From an uncultured Alphaproteobacteria bacterium (GTDB lineage: Bacteria > Pseudomonadota > Alphaproteobacteria > Rhodobacterales > Rhodobacteraceae), in contig CACMAH010000003.1 of NCBI GenBank assembly GCA_902611605.1, positions 62,001 to 126,000 of the forward strand: 64,000 bases of DNA, in the 5' to 3' direction. The position numbers and the translations under genes are program-made. The notes beneath the pieces were generated by a model that saw only the letters and a program-made list of their open reading frames with translations, was not told the origin of the DNA and did not search any database. Of the stretch, positions 6,951 through 15,593 are shown one piece after another (within the stretch, counting starts at the first letter, position 1; each line of letters starts with the position of its first letter).

Positions 6951-6977
6951 TGCCACTTTTCGTGCCACTTTTTACCC
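6951..6977. other. TGCCACTTTT direct repeats at the accessory/core boundary
   Basis: TGCCACTTTT occurs at 6951-6960 and 6963-6972, spaced 12 bases, followed by TACCCC. Reverse complement AAAAGTGGCA repeats of this kind resemble arm-type sites of P4-like tyrosine recombinases as I remember them. No integrase gene lies in the window, so this is at most a remnant or a site for an enzyme encoded elsewhere. Confidence 0.35.
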
Positions 6978-7025
6978 CTTATACAGGAAAATAGAAAATA
7001 AAACCCATTATTTATATGGCTTAAA

Positions 7026-7766
7026 TTAGGTATTTTCCTCATTAGACAAAGTATCGATTAATCTCTGTCTGATCTTCATAGTTTGCTTATTCTGCAACGA
7101 ATAAGTAAGCCATTTTTTTAAAAAAAATCCTGTAATACTTAAGCCTGCTACCAATTCTGACCTAGTAAAATCATTATATTTTTTTTTGTATTTTAATATA
7201 CTAGGAAACCGTAATAGCTTTTTATCATATTTAAAACCTTTTTCTTTACTAACCGCTTTTCCTGACTTTGGAGAAATATAAAAAAGATTTTCAGTGGAAC
7301 CCGATGCTACACATTTGTTTAAATCTAATCCATAACCGATTGAAGTAAGTAGTTGTAACTCCCAATCAAGATATAAAAATTCCCATTTTTTTTGACTTAC
7401 AATTTGGTCAAGAAATTTTATAGTCATTTTATAAAATTCTGGCATTGGGTCTCTTTCAGCTAAAGTTGAGATACAAAGAGATGAAAGCGAATTAAATGTA
7501 TCTAATGCAAGTTTATTTCCAAGTAAGATATCTACTCTGGTTTTTAAAAGGTCTACTTTATAAGTGCCTAAATGTTCTTCCAATCTACTGGACCAATTTA
7601 AATAAAGTTGATTACTAGGTTGAATAGTAGAACTCATTTTCCTAGAAAAGGCATTTTGTATAATACCTGCATGAATTCCTTTGGTTTTTGTTAAGACCTG
7701 AATAATCGCAGATTTTTCTCCATGCGGATTTACACTTAATAATAGCCCTTCGTCAGTCCAATTCAT
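7026..7766 (-). CDS. recO: DNA repair protein RecO
   Basis: RecO helps RecF/RecR load RecA on gapped DNA and anneals SSB-coated strands. The 246-residue product starts with the typical OB-fold segment MNWTDEGLLLSVNPHGEKSAIIQVLT, with the E-x-S-A-I-I pattern and a GIHAGIIQNA turn near residue 30. The helical C-terminal domain follows; the zinc-binding cysteines of some RecO proteins are reduced to single cysteines (KCVASG), so zinc binding is doubtful. It is the last gene of the long minus-strand housekeeping run, two bases after the DUF1491 gene, matching the usual era-recO neighbourhood in alphaproteobacteria. Confidence 0.88.
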   Translation of the reverse strand: MNWTDEGLLLSVNPHGEKSAIIQVLTKTKGIHAGIIQNAFSRKMSSTIQPSNQLYLNWSSRLEEHLGTYKVDLLKTRVDILLGNKLALDTFNSLSSLCISTLAERDPMPEFYKMTIKFLDQIVSQKKWEFLYLDWELQLLTSIGYGLDLNKCVASGSTENLFYISPKSGKAVSKEKGFKYDKKLLRFPSILKYKKKYNDFTRSELVAGLSITGFFLKKWLTYSLQNKQTMKIRQRLIDTLSNEENT

Positions 7767-7768
7767 TG

Positions 7769-8101
7769 TTAATATTCATCAAATTCACTAAGAAAATTTT
7801 TGCCTCTAGGATCATCAACTACTAGGACCCATATATCTGGATCAAAATTACATTGACTTTTTATAAACTTATCAATTTTCTCTTCACTTCCACTCAAAAG
7901 TTTATCCCACTTTTGTCTTCCATTTAAGTCATTTATCCTGTGGTATAATTCAACTTCTTCCTCAAAATCTAACACTTTAATCAAAATTGCACCTGCAGAT
8001 TTATCACCTGTTTTATAAAAATAAAATGGAATACCTTCTTTTTCTAATTTAGCCCTGTATGCTGAAATCCAAAGATCTGTAGTTACTCTTAAAACCTTCA
8101 T
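7769..8101 (-). CDS. DUF1491 family protein
   Basis: A 110-residue protein beginning VLRVTTDLWISAYRAKLEKE and ending with PDIWVLVVDDPRGKNFLSEF, which match the conserved ends of DUF1491, a family found almost only in alphaproteobacteria. The middle has a GDKSAGAILIKV strand. No catalytic residues or function are known to me. It sits three bases after era and two before recO, the usual place for this family, so it is presumably co-expressed with the RNA-processing and repair genes around it. Confidence 0.8.
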   Translation of the reverse strand: MKVLRVTTDLWISAYRAKLEKEGIPFYFYKTGDKSAGAILIKVLDFEEEVELYHRINDLNGRQKWDKLLSGSEEKIDKFIKSQCNFDPDIWVLVVDDPRGKNFLSEFDEY

Positions 8102-8104
8102 ATT

Positions 8105-8995
8105 TTAATTTAATTTACCTTTATTACTTATTCTATCCTTTTTCTTAATTTTTATTTCCAAAAAAAGATCAACTTTTTTTTCAGTAAACACTTCAATACT
8201 CTTTCGAGCATTCATAGAAATAAATTTTATTGTTTCTCCCCTTTTACCAATTAAAATACTACGATGCCTTTGGTTTTTAACATAAATAGATTGAAAAATT
8301 CTAATTTTTGATTTTGATATGTTTATAATCTGATCGGATAAAACCTCAATATTATAAGGTATCTCATCGTGGATACGTAGTAGAATTATCTCTCTAGTTT
8401 TTTCATTTAACTGCTCATCAAAACTCTGAGTGGAAATAATATTAGGAGAATATAACCATTTTCTTTCTGATAAATTTCGACTTAACCAATCCAATAAATC
8501 TTCTATTCCATCATTTTTGAGGGCTGAAATCATAAATGTTTGATCAAACTCAAATTTTTCATTAATTTCTTTTACCTTAATTAATAGTGATTCTTTTTTA
8601 ACAATATCGATTTTGTTTAGTGCAAGTACAAACCTTTTTTTCAGTTTATTCTTAGAATTTATTTGTTCAAGTAGTTCGTATATTTTATTTGAAACAGTTT
8701 TACTACTATCGATCACCAAACATATGAATTCAGCTTCAGAAACTGCATTCCAAATCTCACTTAAGAAGTTGCGATTTGATTTCCCCTTATTAAAATATAA
8801 ACCAGGTGTATCTATAAAAATTAACTGAGAATTTTTATAACTTTTGATACCTTTGATTTGTTTAGTTGTAGTATTTGATTTATGAGTAATTATTGATATA
8901 TTTTTCTTAACTAGAATATTGAGTAGACTTGATTTACCAGCGTTTACTTCTCCAATAATTGTAATAATTCCAGATTTTTTTGAGTTATTAGTCAT
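8105..8995 (-). CDS. era: GTPase Era
   Basis: Era binds the 3' end of 16S rRNA and assists 30S maturation. All GTPase motifs are visible: P-loop GEVNAGKSSLLN (near residue 15), TTTKQIKGI switch I, DTPG, NKID and SALK. The C-terminal KH domain carries ILIGKRGETIK. At 296 residues the length is normal. The start overlaps the end of rnc by eight bases, indicating translational coupling of the two rRNA-maturation genes. The common PNVGKST of the P-loop is VNAGKSS here, a conservative change. Confidence 0.95.
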   Translation of the reverse strand: MTNNSKKSGIITIIGEVNAGKSSLLNILVKKNISIITHKSNTTTKQIKGIKSYKNSQLIFIDTPGLYFNKGKSNRNFLSEIWNAVSEAEFICLVIDSSKTVSNKIYELLEQINSKNKLKKRFVLALNKIDIVKKESLLIKVKEINEKFEFDQTFMISALKNDGIEDLLDWLSRNLSERKWLYSPNIISTQSFDEQLNEKTREIILLRIHDEIPYNIEVLSDQIINISKSKIRIFQSIYVKNQRHRSILIGKRGETIKFISMNARKSIEVFTEKKVDLFLEIKIKKKDRISNKGKLN

Positions 8996-9677
8996 TGTTA
9001 TTTCTTATCTGAGATAACAATTTCTGAGCAGCATTTTGTTGTGCTTCTCTCTTAGATTTTGCTTTACCAATCGAAGTTAAACCATTTTGAAGTTTAACTT
9101 CTACGTGAAATATGGGGTTATGGTCTAATCCCTCTCGTTTAAGATCAGTATAATTTGGTAATCCACCTCCTTTACTTTGTATCCATTGTTGTAATGCTGT
9201 TTTAGGATCCAGTTGAATATCTCCAACATTTTTTAATTTGGAAACCCACAAACTTAAAATTATCTTCTTAACAGTTTTAAAATCTGAATCTAAATAAACT
9301 GCGCAAATAAGTGCTTCTAAAGCATCAGCTAAAATAGCTTTTTTTAATCTACCACCATGCATAGATTCTGATTTACCCATAATGAGAGATCCACCTAAAC
9401 CGATGTGCTCTGCGATTTCACTACATGCTTGTTTACAAATCAACGAATTATAATTTAAAGCAAGATCACCTTCTCTCCATGTTGGATAGTTATTAAATAG
9501 ATAATCTGATATTACGAATCCGAGAATTCTATCCCCTAAAAATTCCATTCTCTGATTGTTATTTAAACCTTTTGATTTAAGAGAAGAATGAACCAAAGCC
9601 TGCTCAAGTAATTTAAAATTTTTGAAGGAATAATCTATATTTTTACATAATTCTTTTTGCTTTGAATTGAGTTTCAA
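8988..9677 (-). CDS. rnc: ribonuclease III
   Basis: RNase III cuts double-stranded RNA, including rRNA precursors. The signature NQRMEFLGDRILGFV (near residue 40) supplies the catalytic Glu and Asp pair, and a second acidic cluster is in ADALEALICAVYLD. The C-terminal double-stranded RNA-binding domain (from about 155) ends in KSKREAQQNAAQKLL. The 229-residue length is standard. It overlaps lepB by four bases upstream and era by eight downstream, forming a coupled lepB-rnc-era unit. Confidence 0.95.
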   Translation of the reverse strand: MKLNSKQKELCKNIDYSFKNFKLLEQALVHSSLKSKGLNNNQRMEFLGDRILGFVISDYLFNNYPTWREGDLALNYNSLICKQACSEIAEHIGLGGSLIMGKSESMHGGRLKKAILADALEALICAVYLDSDFKTVKKIILSLWVSKLKNVGDIQLDPKTALQQWIQSKGGGLPNYTDLKREGLDHNPIFHVEVKLQNGLTSIGKAKSKREAQQNAAQKLLSQIRNNND

Positions 9678-10465
9678 TTTACTGCCTTAAAAAAACGATC
9701 TTTTCTCCATGTCCAAAATGAAATTAACATCTTGCCAGCTGAAGAAAATAATATTCCTTCAGCTCTACCAATGAGGTTTTCAGATTTTACAAAACCAACA
9801 CCTCCAGCTGCTCTACTAAACCGACTGTCTAGTGAATTATCCCGATTATCACCAATAAAGAAAAAATTATCCTTAGGTACTTTTAAAGATGTAATATTAT
9901 CACCATACTCATCATCTGAAATATCAAGAACCTTTACTTTTAAGCCCTCTTCAATTTCTTCTAAATATTGTTTTTTCTTACATTCAGCTCCTAATGAAAC
10001 TGGTGCATTGCTACATCTAGGAATAGATTCCAAAGGACCTTGCTTATCTTTTTTTTCAATAAAAAAATTAATTTTTTGAGTATCGATTTTTTTTCCATTT
10101 AATGTCAAACGACCATTTTTGATAGAAATTTCGTCGCCTGGTAAACCTATTAACCTTTTGACATAGTCTTTACCATTTGCAGGATGCCTAAAAACTACAA
10201 CGTCACCTCTCTTTGGTTCATTATAAAATATTCTTCCTTCAAATGGACACAAGGAGAAAGGACAAGAATATTTTGAGTACCCATAAATAAATTTGTTAAC
10301 AAAAATATAATCGCCGATCAAAAGATTAGGCTTCATCGAACCAGATGGTATCCAAAATGGCTGAAAAAACAAAGTTCGAATTAATCCAGCAATTAATAAA
10401 GCAAATAAAATCGTTTTAATAAATTCTTTTATGCTTTCTAAGTAGGTTTTTTCTTTTACTCTCAT
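9674..10465 (-). CDS. lepB: signal peptidase I
   Basis: Leader peptidase removes Sec and Tat signal peptides at the periplasmic face of the inner membrane. One N-terminal span (about 11-30) precedes the catalytic box PSGSMKPNLLIGDY with the serine nucleophile; the lysine is in YVKRLIGLPGDEI, and the GDNRDNSLDSR box is near residue 208. The 263-residue length suits the alphaproteobacterial type. A cysteine-bearing insert (CSNAPVSLGAECKKK) lies in the middle. It follows acpS by 18 bases and overlaps rnc. Confidence 0.94.
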   Translation of the reverse strand: MRVKEKTYLESIKEFIKTILFALLIAGLIRTLFFQPFWIPSGSMKPNLLIGDYIFVNKFIYGYSKYSCPFSLCPFEGRIFYNEPKRGDVVVFRHPANGKDYVKRLIGLPGDEISIKNGRLTLNGKKIDTQKINFFIEKKDKQGPLESIPRCSNAPVSLGAECKKKQYLEEIEEGLKVKVLDISDDEYGDNITSLKVPKDNFFFIGDNRDNSLDSRFSRAAGGVGFVKSENLIGRAEGILFSSAGKMLISFWTWRKDRFFKAVN

Positions 10466-10483
10466 AGTTTTAAAATTCTCAAT

Positions 10484-10897
10484 TTAATTTATATCTATTT
10501 CTTCTCTTGCTTCTATTATTACAAGTGCATTAACAAAATCTTCTTCATCTGAAATAGATATGTGCAAATAGGAGCTTGTATCTAAAGGTAATATGCTTTG
10601 TAAGTATTTTTTTGCATAGCCACTTATTTCTAAGTAAGGTTTTCCATTAGAATTGTTTATAATAGATATATCTCTCCAAAAAACTCCTTTACTAAATCCG
10701 ATACCAAGTGCTTTTACAAAAGCTTCTTTTGCAGCCCAGCGATTAGAAAGTGTTTTAAAACAGGGTGTACCTCTTTTCCATACCAATTTTCGTTCTTCAG
10801 TAGTATAAATTCGTTCTTCAAAACGTTTGCCAAACTTTTGATAAGCTCCCTTAATTCTTTTTATAGAAACAATGTCATTTCCAATTCCAAGCAGCAT
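10484..10897 (-). CDS. acpS: holo-[acyl-carrier-protein] synthase
   Basis: AcpS transfers 4'-phosphopantetheine from CoA to acyl carrier protein, switching on fatty acid synthesis. The N-terminal GIGNDIVSIKRI with the magnesium aspartate and the WAAKEAFVKALG motif near residue 55 are diagnostic. The 137-residue length is normal. Its start shares one base with the pdxJ stop, so translation of the two is coupled. Confidence 0.94.
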   Translation of the reverse strand: MLLGIGNDIVSIKRIKGAYQKFGKRFEERIYTTEERKLVWKRGTPCFKTLSNRWAAKEAFVKALGIGFSKGVFWRDISIINNSNGKPYLEISGYAKKYLQSILPLDTSSYLHISISDEEDFVNALVIIEAREEIDIN

Positions 10898-11661
10898 TAA
10901 TTACCTACACTTTGTTGAGAGTTATCTATCTCTTGGCGCATTTTGTAAATTGTTTTTTCTATACCATCAAATACTGCTTCAGAAATTAAAAAATGTCCTA
11001 TATTAAGTTCTGTCATTTCAGGAATGGCTGCTATGTATTTTACACTCTCGTAAGTTAAGCCATGACCCCCATGAATTTCTAAGTCTAACTTCTGGCCAAA
11101 ATTTGCAGCCTTAGTAAGTTTTTCAAACTCAACTAAATACTTTTCTTTCTCTTCCGCAATTAACAGGTCACAAAAAGTCCCTGTGTTTAATTCTACCACA
11201 GTCGCTCCTACTCTTGAAGCTGCTTCAATTTGTTTAAGTTCAGGCGAAACAAATAATGATACACGGATTTTTTTTTCTGCTAAAGGTTGCAAAAAAGATT
11301 TTAATTTTTCTTCTTCACTTATTACATCCAAACCTCCTTCAGTAGTCCTTTCCTCTCTCCTTTCAGGAACTAAACAAACTGCATTAGGAACAAGATCTGT
11401 GGCAATACCTAGCATTTCTTCAGTAGCAGCCATCTCTAAATTCACAGGAAGATTGGTTTCTTTAATGATACGTATAACATCTTTATCAATTATATGTCTC
11501 CTATCTTCTCTAAGATGAAGAGTAATTCCGTCAACTCTTAACTTCTCTAGAACTTTCACCATTTTTAATGGATCAGGATAAAATGTACCTCGAGCGTTTC
11601 TAAGTGTTGCTACATGATCAATATTTACACCTAATCGAATTCTAGAAACTTTTTTTATCAT
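10897..11661 (-). CDS. pdxJ: pyridoxine 5'-phosphate synthase
   Basis: PdxJ condenses 1-deoxyxylulose 5-phosphate with 3-amino-2-oxopropyl phosphate to pyridoxine phosphate, the last ring-forming step of DXP-dependent vitamin B6 synthesis. Family motifs are RLGVNIDHVATLRNARG near the N-terminus, HLREDRRHI, NLEMAAT, ELNTGTF and HGGHGLTYESV. I chose the ATG at 11661 rather than 11667 because GGAG lies eight bases before it and only two before the upstream ATG. About 254 residues. It precedes acpS, the conserved pdxJ-acpS pair. Confidence 0.95.
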   Translation of the reverse strand: MIKKVSRIRLGVNIDHVATLRNARGTFYPDPLKMVKVLEKLRVDGITLHLREDRRHIIDKDVIRIIKETNLPVNLEMAATEEMLGIATDLVPNAVCLVPERREERTTEGGLDVISEEEKLKSFLQPLAEKKIRVSLFVSPELKQIEAASRVGATVVELNTGTFCDLLIAEEKEKYLVEFEKLTKAANFGQKLDLEIHGGHGLTYESVKYIAAIPEMTELNIGHFLISEAVFDGIEKTIYKMRQEIDNSQQSVGN

Positions 11662-11674
11662 AAACATTTCTCCA

Positions 11675-12262
11675 TTAAATTTTAGTATTTATTTTATTAA
11701 TTTTTCTTTTTCTTTTTCTTTTCTGATAAGAGTCAATAAGTGATTTTGATAAAACATAAATTATAAATCCTGTAATAATACCACAAATTATCCCTCCAAT
11801 AGCATAAGGAATAAATTTATCAAAATAAACTTCTACAATAAATTTTTCAAAAACTCCTAACCCTTTTATTTCAGAATCAAGTATCCAAGTATCAGCACTA
11901 TTTCTTTCATTTTTAAAATTAAAAAATTGATCCAAAATAAAAATACCTGTCTTAAAACTTATAGCTGCAATAAATGGAAAGGTAATGGGATTTAAAAAAA
12001 AAGTTCCTAATATAGAGGCAAATATATTTGCTTTAAAAACGTATGCTAATAAAGCTCCCAATACAAAATGAAAGCCAAAAAGAGGAGAAAAAGAGGCAAA
12101 TACACCGAATGAAAGACCTAATGCAATTCTATGTGGGCTATCTTGTAGCCTTTTTATTCTATGGCTTAAATATTCAATGGCTCTCCGCCAACCCCCTTCT
12201 GGAAAAAATAATGACTTTAGATTCTTTAGGGTAGTTTGTTTTTTTTTTCTTTTAAAAACCAT
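11675..12262 (-). CDS. DUF2062 membrane protein
   Basis: A 195-residue protein with a very basic N-terminus, the ALGLSFGVFASFSPLFGFHF segment (near residue 46) that typifies DUF2062, a NPITFPF motif and three or so hydrophobic spans, including a C-terminal one before a lysine-rich tail. The biochemical role is not known to me. It lies between the (p)ppGpp synthetase gene and pdxJ, as in many alphaproteobacteria, where it is a stable member of the operon. Confidence 0.82.
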   Translation of the reverse strand: MVFKRKKKQTTLKNLKSLFFPEGGWRRAIEYLSHRIKRLQDSPHRIALGLSFGVFASFSPLFGFHFVLGALLAYVFKANIFASILGTFFLNPITFPFIAAISFKTGIFILDQFFNFKNERNSADTWILDSEIKGLGVFEKFIVEVYFDKFIPYAIGGIICGIITGFIIYVLSKSLIDSYQKRKRKRKINKINTKI

Positions 12263-12284
12263 TTTTCTTCTTAAATCGGACTTA

Positions 12285-14444
12285 TCAATAATTAGTTAAT
12301 GTCAGTTCTCTTTGATTACTAGATGGATCAAAAACCTCTCTTGTTCTTGTTACAACTGAAATATCAATATCAGCTTCAATTAATGTCATAATACTGGATA
12401 AATGCTTAAGATCTTTTACATGCATTTCTATCACTATGCTGTAAAAATCTGGTTTTCTATCAATAAAGTCTATATTTGTTATGTTTGCTCCTCTTTCACC
12501 TATTAGCGAGCAAATCCTACCCAACACACCTACACCATTATACATTGAAATAGTCAAACAGGTTGGGTGAGAATTTTGAATATCACCATCAGGCCAACGC
12601 AAATCTAACCAATTTCTTGTGTTATTATCAATATTTTCTAAGTTATCACAATCAATGGCATGTATTATAATACCTTTTTGTTTTTCAGCAATTCCAACAA
12701 TTCTTTCTCCTGGAACAGGCATACAACAGGAGGCGGTATTTGCCTGTTGATTTGGATCTAAACCAACAAAAGAAATTTTCCTTTGACCAAAATTTGGTAT
12801 AGAAAGTCCAGTTACTTTTTTTGGATAAAGCGTTTTTATCAACTCGTCACCAGTTAATTCTACTGAACCAAGAGAAGCTAATAAATCATCCACATTACTA
12901 ATAAACAGTTTTTTTGCTGCGGTTATTAAAGCCTTTTCCGTAACTTTCTTACCAATTTTCTCAAATGATACACGAGCAATCTCCTTACCAATTTTTATAT
13001 TTTCTACTCTTTTTTCTTCTCTTAATTTTCTTCTAATTGCAGTTTTTGCTCTGCCTGTATAGACCATTGTTTCCCAACTTGATTGTGGTTTTTGTGCTTC
13101 AGATCTAATAATTGATACAGACTGACCGTTTTTTAATTTTGTCCATAAAGGAACTCTTTGCCCATCAACCATAGAACCCACACAACTATCCCCAATTCTG
13201 GTGTGAATTGCATATGCAAAATCGATTGGTGTTGCTCCTCTTGGTAATTTAATTACTTCGCCTTTTGGCGTAAAACAGAATACTTGGTCTTGAAACATTT
13301 CTAATTTTACATGTTCAAAGAACTCGCTTGGATTATCACTGTTAATAAAACCATCACTTAATCCTCTTAACCACTTAAAAGGGTCTACAACAAAAGGATT
13401 CTTAACACGTTCTCCATCCCTATACGACCAATGAGCAGCAACACCACTTTCCGCTACTTCGTTCATTTCTTCAGTTCTAATTTGAACTTCAACTCTTTTT
13501 CCATCTCTTCCAGAGACTGTAGTATGAATTGATCTATAACCATTACTCTTAGGGTGACTAATATAATCTTTAAAATTTCCTGGGACTGCTCTCCATCTCC
13601 GATGAACTGAACCCATTGCAATATATGCATCAGTCTCATTTTTAGTAACAATTCTAAAAGCAAAGATGTCAGAAAGTCTTGTAAAACCTTCCTTTTTATA
13701 TTGCATTTTTCTCCAAATGGAATAGGGCTTTTTCTCTCTGCCAGTAACTATTGCATTTATATTCTCTTTTTTTAATTGTTGTTTAATGTCATCAATAATT
13801 TTAGGAACTAAATCATCAGTTTCTTTTCTTAAAGTTATAAATCTTCTAATAATTGAATTACGAGCTTCAGAATTAAGAACTCGAAAACTAAGATCTTCTA
13901 ATTCTTCTCTCATAAATTGCATACCCATCCTACCAGCTAATGGCGCAAATATTTCCATTGTTTCTTTAGATTTTCTAATTTGTTTATCAATAGGTAATGC
14001 TTTAATGGTTCTCATATTATGCAATCTGTCTGCAAGCTTAACTAGCAAAACTCTGACATCTTTACTCATAGCCATGAATAGTTTTCTAAAATTTTCTGCG
14101 TGTTTTGTTTCTAATGAACTTAGTTCTAAATTAGTAAGTTTAGTCACTCCATCAACTAGTTGAGACACCTCCTTACCAAAAGCAAGCTCTAGTTGTTTTA
14201 GGGATCTACTTGTATCTTCAATTGTGTCATGCAAAAGGGCTGTTTTTATGGTAGATTCATCAAGCTTTAACTCGATCAATATCTTAGCAACCTCAACGGG
14301 ATGGGTAAAATATATTTCTCCTGATGCTCTATACTGACCTTTATGAGCATTAAAACCATAATTGTATGATTTTTTTATTAAATCAAAATCAGCATTAGAA
14401 TTATATGATTTAATTTGCTTTATAAGCTCTTCAATACTTGTCAT
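12285..14444 (-). CDS. bifunctional (p)ppGpp synthetase/hydrolase (Rsh)
   Basis: This is the stringent-response enzyme that makes and degrades (p)ppGpp. The hydrolase HD domain keeps THPVEVAKIL and the ALLHDTIEDT metal box; the synthetase domain keeps FAFRIVT, YRSIHTTV and EVQIRTEEM; then come a TGS domain (VFCFTPKGEVIKLPRG) and a C-terminal ACT domain. Both active sites look intact, as in RelA/SpoT homologues of alphaproteobacteria. I use the ATG at 14444; a GTG at 14456 is possible, and neither has a strong ribosome site. It directly follows rpoZ, whose product is itself a (p)ppGpp-binding RNA polymerase subunit in other bacteria. Confidence 0.94.
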   Translation of the reverse strand: MTSIEELIKQIKSYNSNADFDLIKKSYNYGFNAHKGQYRASGEIYFTHPVEVAKILIELKLDESTIKTALLHDTIEDTSRSLKQLELAFGKEVSQLVDGVTKLTNLELSSLETKHAENFRKLFMAMSKDVRVLLVKLADRLHNMRTIKALPIDKQIRKSKETMEIFAPLAGRMGMQFMREELEDLSFRVLNSEARNSIIRRFITLRKETDDLVPKIIDDIKQQLKKENINAIVTGREKKPYSIWRKMQYKKEGFTRLSDIFAFRIVTKNETDAYIAMGSVHRRWRAVPGNFKDYISHPKSNGYRSIHTTVSGRDGKRVEVQIRTEEMNEVAESGVAAHWSYRDGERVKNPFVVDPFKWLRGLSDGFINSDNPSEFFEHVKLEMFQDQVFCFTPKGEVIKLPRGATPIDFAYAIHTRIGDSCVGSMVDGQRVPLWTKLKNGQSVSIIRSEAQKPQSSWETMVYTGRAKTAIRRKLREEKRVENIKIGKEIARVSFEKIGKKVTEKALITAAKKLFISNVDDLLASLGSVELTGDELIKTLYPKKVTGLSIPNFGQRKISFVGLDPNQQANTASCCMPVPGERIVGIAEKQKGIIIHAIDCDNLENIDNNTRNWLDLRWPDGDIQNSHPTCLTISMYNGVGVLGRICSLIGERGANITNIDFIDRKPDFYSIVIEMHVKDLKHLSSIMTLIEADIDISVVTRTREVFDPSSNQRELTLTNY

Positions 14445-14468
14445 TATTGAAGCCACATGTATTATATT

Positions 14469-14825
14469 TTATTTTTTTTCCTGTGCTTCCATCAAGGCTC
14501 TCAATAGATTTTCTTCAGATATCTCCTCGGCAGGATTATCATCATCTGCTTCTGACCCCATAAGAATAGCCATTTGATCTTCCTCTGGCTCATCAACTTC
14601 AATTTGCAACTGTTTACTTTCAATAGCAGACTCACGAATTTGTTCAGCAGTCAAAGTTTCATCTGCAATTTCTCTAAGTGCAACCACAGGATTTTTATCC
14701 TTATCTCTGTCAACAGTAAGTTCTGCACCAAGTGATATTTCACGTGCTCTATGTGCTGCTAACAAAACAAGATCAAACCTATTAGGAACTTTATCAATAC
14801 AATCTTCAACAGTAATTCTAGCCAT
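14469..14825 (-). CDS. rpoZ: DNA-directed RNA polymerase omega subunit
   Basis: Omega helps assemble and stabilise the beta' subunit. The 118-residue product has [20 protein letters not shown] and [12 protein letters not shown], the omega core. The acidic C-terminal extension is typical of alphaproteobacteria. A frame extending to 14882 exists, but the ATG at 14825 has GAGGAG six bases before it and gives the family start, so the longer form is rejected. It is directly upstream of the rsh gene. A candidate hairpin touches its ribosome site. Confidence 0.93.
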   Translation of the reverse strand: MARITVEDCIDKVPNRFDLVLLAAHRAREISLGAELTVDRDKDKNPVVALREIADETLTAEQIRESAIESKQLQIEVDEPEEDQMAILMGSEADDDNPAEEISEENLLRALMEAQEKK

Positions 14826-14837
14826 AATAATCTCCTC

Positions 14838-14864
14838 GATTATGACCTTATTATGACCATAATC
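14838..14864 (-). promoter_or_regulatory. inverted/direct repeat adjoining the rpoZ ribosome site
   Basis: On the minus strand GATTATG and CATAATC are perfect 7-bp inverted arms 13 nt apart, ending directly at the GAGGAG ribosome site of rpoZ. The same stretch holds two GGTCATAA direct repeats 11 bases apart, one helical turn. It could be an mRNA hairpin controlling translation or a protein operator; this is inference. Confidence 0.4.
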
Positions 14865-14894
14865 AAAAAAAATCAATACCACATACTAAAATTT

Positions 14895-15458
14895 TTAATT
14901 TTCTATTTTTTTGATGAAATTTTCTTCCCCCCAAACTTTTCTATTAATCAATTCCAAAGGGGTTTTATTAAGCACTGGATGCGTCCAGTATGGGTCGACT
15001 TCATTCAAGGGTCTCAAAACAAAAAGACGATCTTGAATTCTTGGATGAGGTAAGATTAATTCGTCAGGTTGAATTTTAATTTGTTTTTTTAAAGGCATTT
15101 TCAACCATTTATTAAATTCAAAGTTATTAGGTAGAATTATTGAACCTGAACCAATAATATCGAGGTCTAATACTCTATTTCCCCATCTGGTTTTATTTTT
15201 TCTACCCATTTTTTTTTCAATATTTTTCAATGCATACAAAATTTGGTAAGGATTTAATTCAGAATGAACTTCCGATACAGCATTTATAAAATCAGGCTGG
15301 CTTTTGTCAGGATATGATCTACTCTCCCAAAAAGAACTTACCTTAATCAAAATTATGTTTAATTGTGAGAAATATCCTATAGCTTTATTGATAATCTCTA
15401 ACCTTGAAAGATTTTGTGTTTCTAAATTGCTACCAAGGGCAATTAAATATTTCTTCAT
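14895..15458 (-). CDS. folK: 2-amino-4-hydroxy-6-hydroxymethyldihydropteridine pyrophosphokinase
   Basis: HPPK transfers pyrophosphate from ATP to 6-hydroxymethyl-dihydropterin in folate synthesis. Visible motifs are ALGSNL at the start, ESRSYPDKSQPDFINAV (near residue 45), RWGNRVLDLDIIG with the metal aspartates, and LPHPRIQDRLFVLRPLNEV. The 187-residue length is normal. It is the first gene of the minus-strand run that continues with rpoZ and rsh. Divergent from ispH. Confidence 0.94.
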   Translation of the reverse strand: MKKYLIALGSNLETQNLSRLEIINKAIGYFSQLNIILIKVSSFWESRSYPDKSQPDFINAVSEVHSELNPYQILYALKNIEKKMGRKNKTRWGNRVLDLDIIGSGSIILPNNFEFNKWLKMPLKKQIKIQPDELILPHPRIQDRLFVLRPLNEVDPYWTHPVLNKTPLELINRKVWGEENFIKKIEN

Positions 15459-15538
15459 AGCTTAGTTAAATTTTAAAATTCAATTTTTTAAACTTAATCT
15501 TTTTATCAGACATTTTACAATATCATTTTTTATTAATA

Positions 15539-15567
15539 TTGACCAATTTTTATAACAACACTATCTT
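15539..15567 (+). promoter_or_regulatory. sigma70-type promoter for ispH
   Basis: TTGACC (15539-15544) and TATCTT (15562-15567) are spaced by 17 bases, 26 nt before the ispH start codon. A strong CGGAGGA ribosome site follows at 15584-15590. Good match in an intergenic region between divergent genes. Confidence 0.5.
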
Positions 15568-15593
15568 TAATAAACTATTAATTCGGAGGATTA

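Noticed and set aside
14826-14882. Longer N-terminus for rpoZ
   Set aside because: The added residues do not match omega subunits, and the strong GAGGAG site lies inside them, just before the ATG at 14825.
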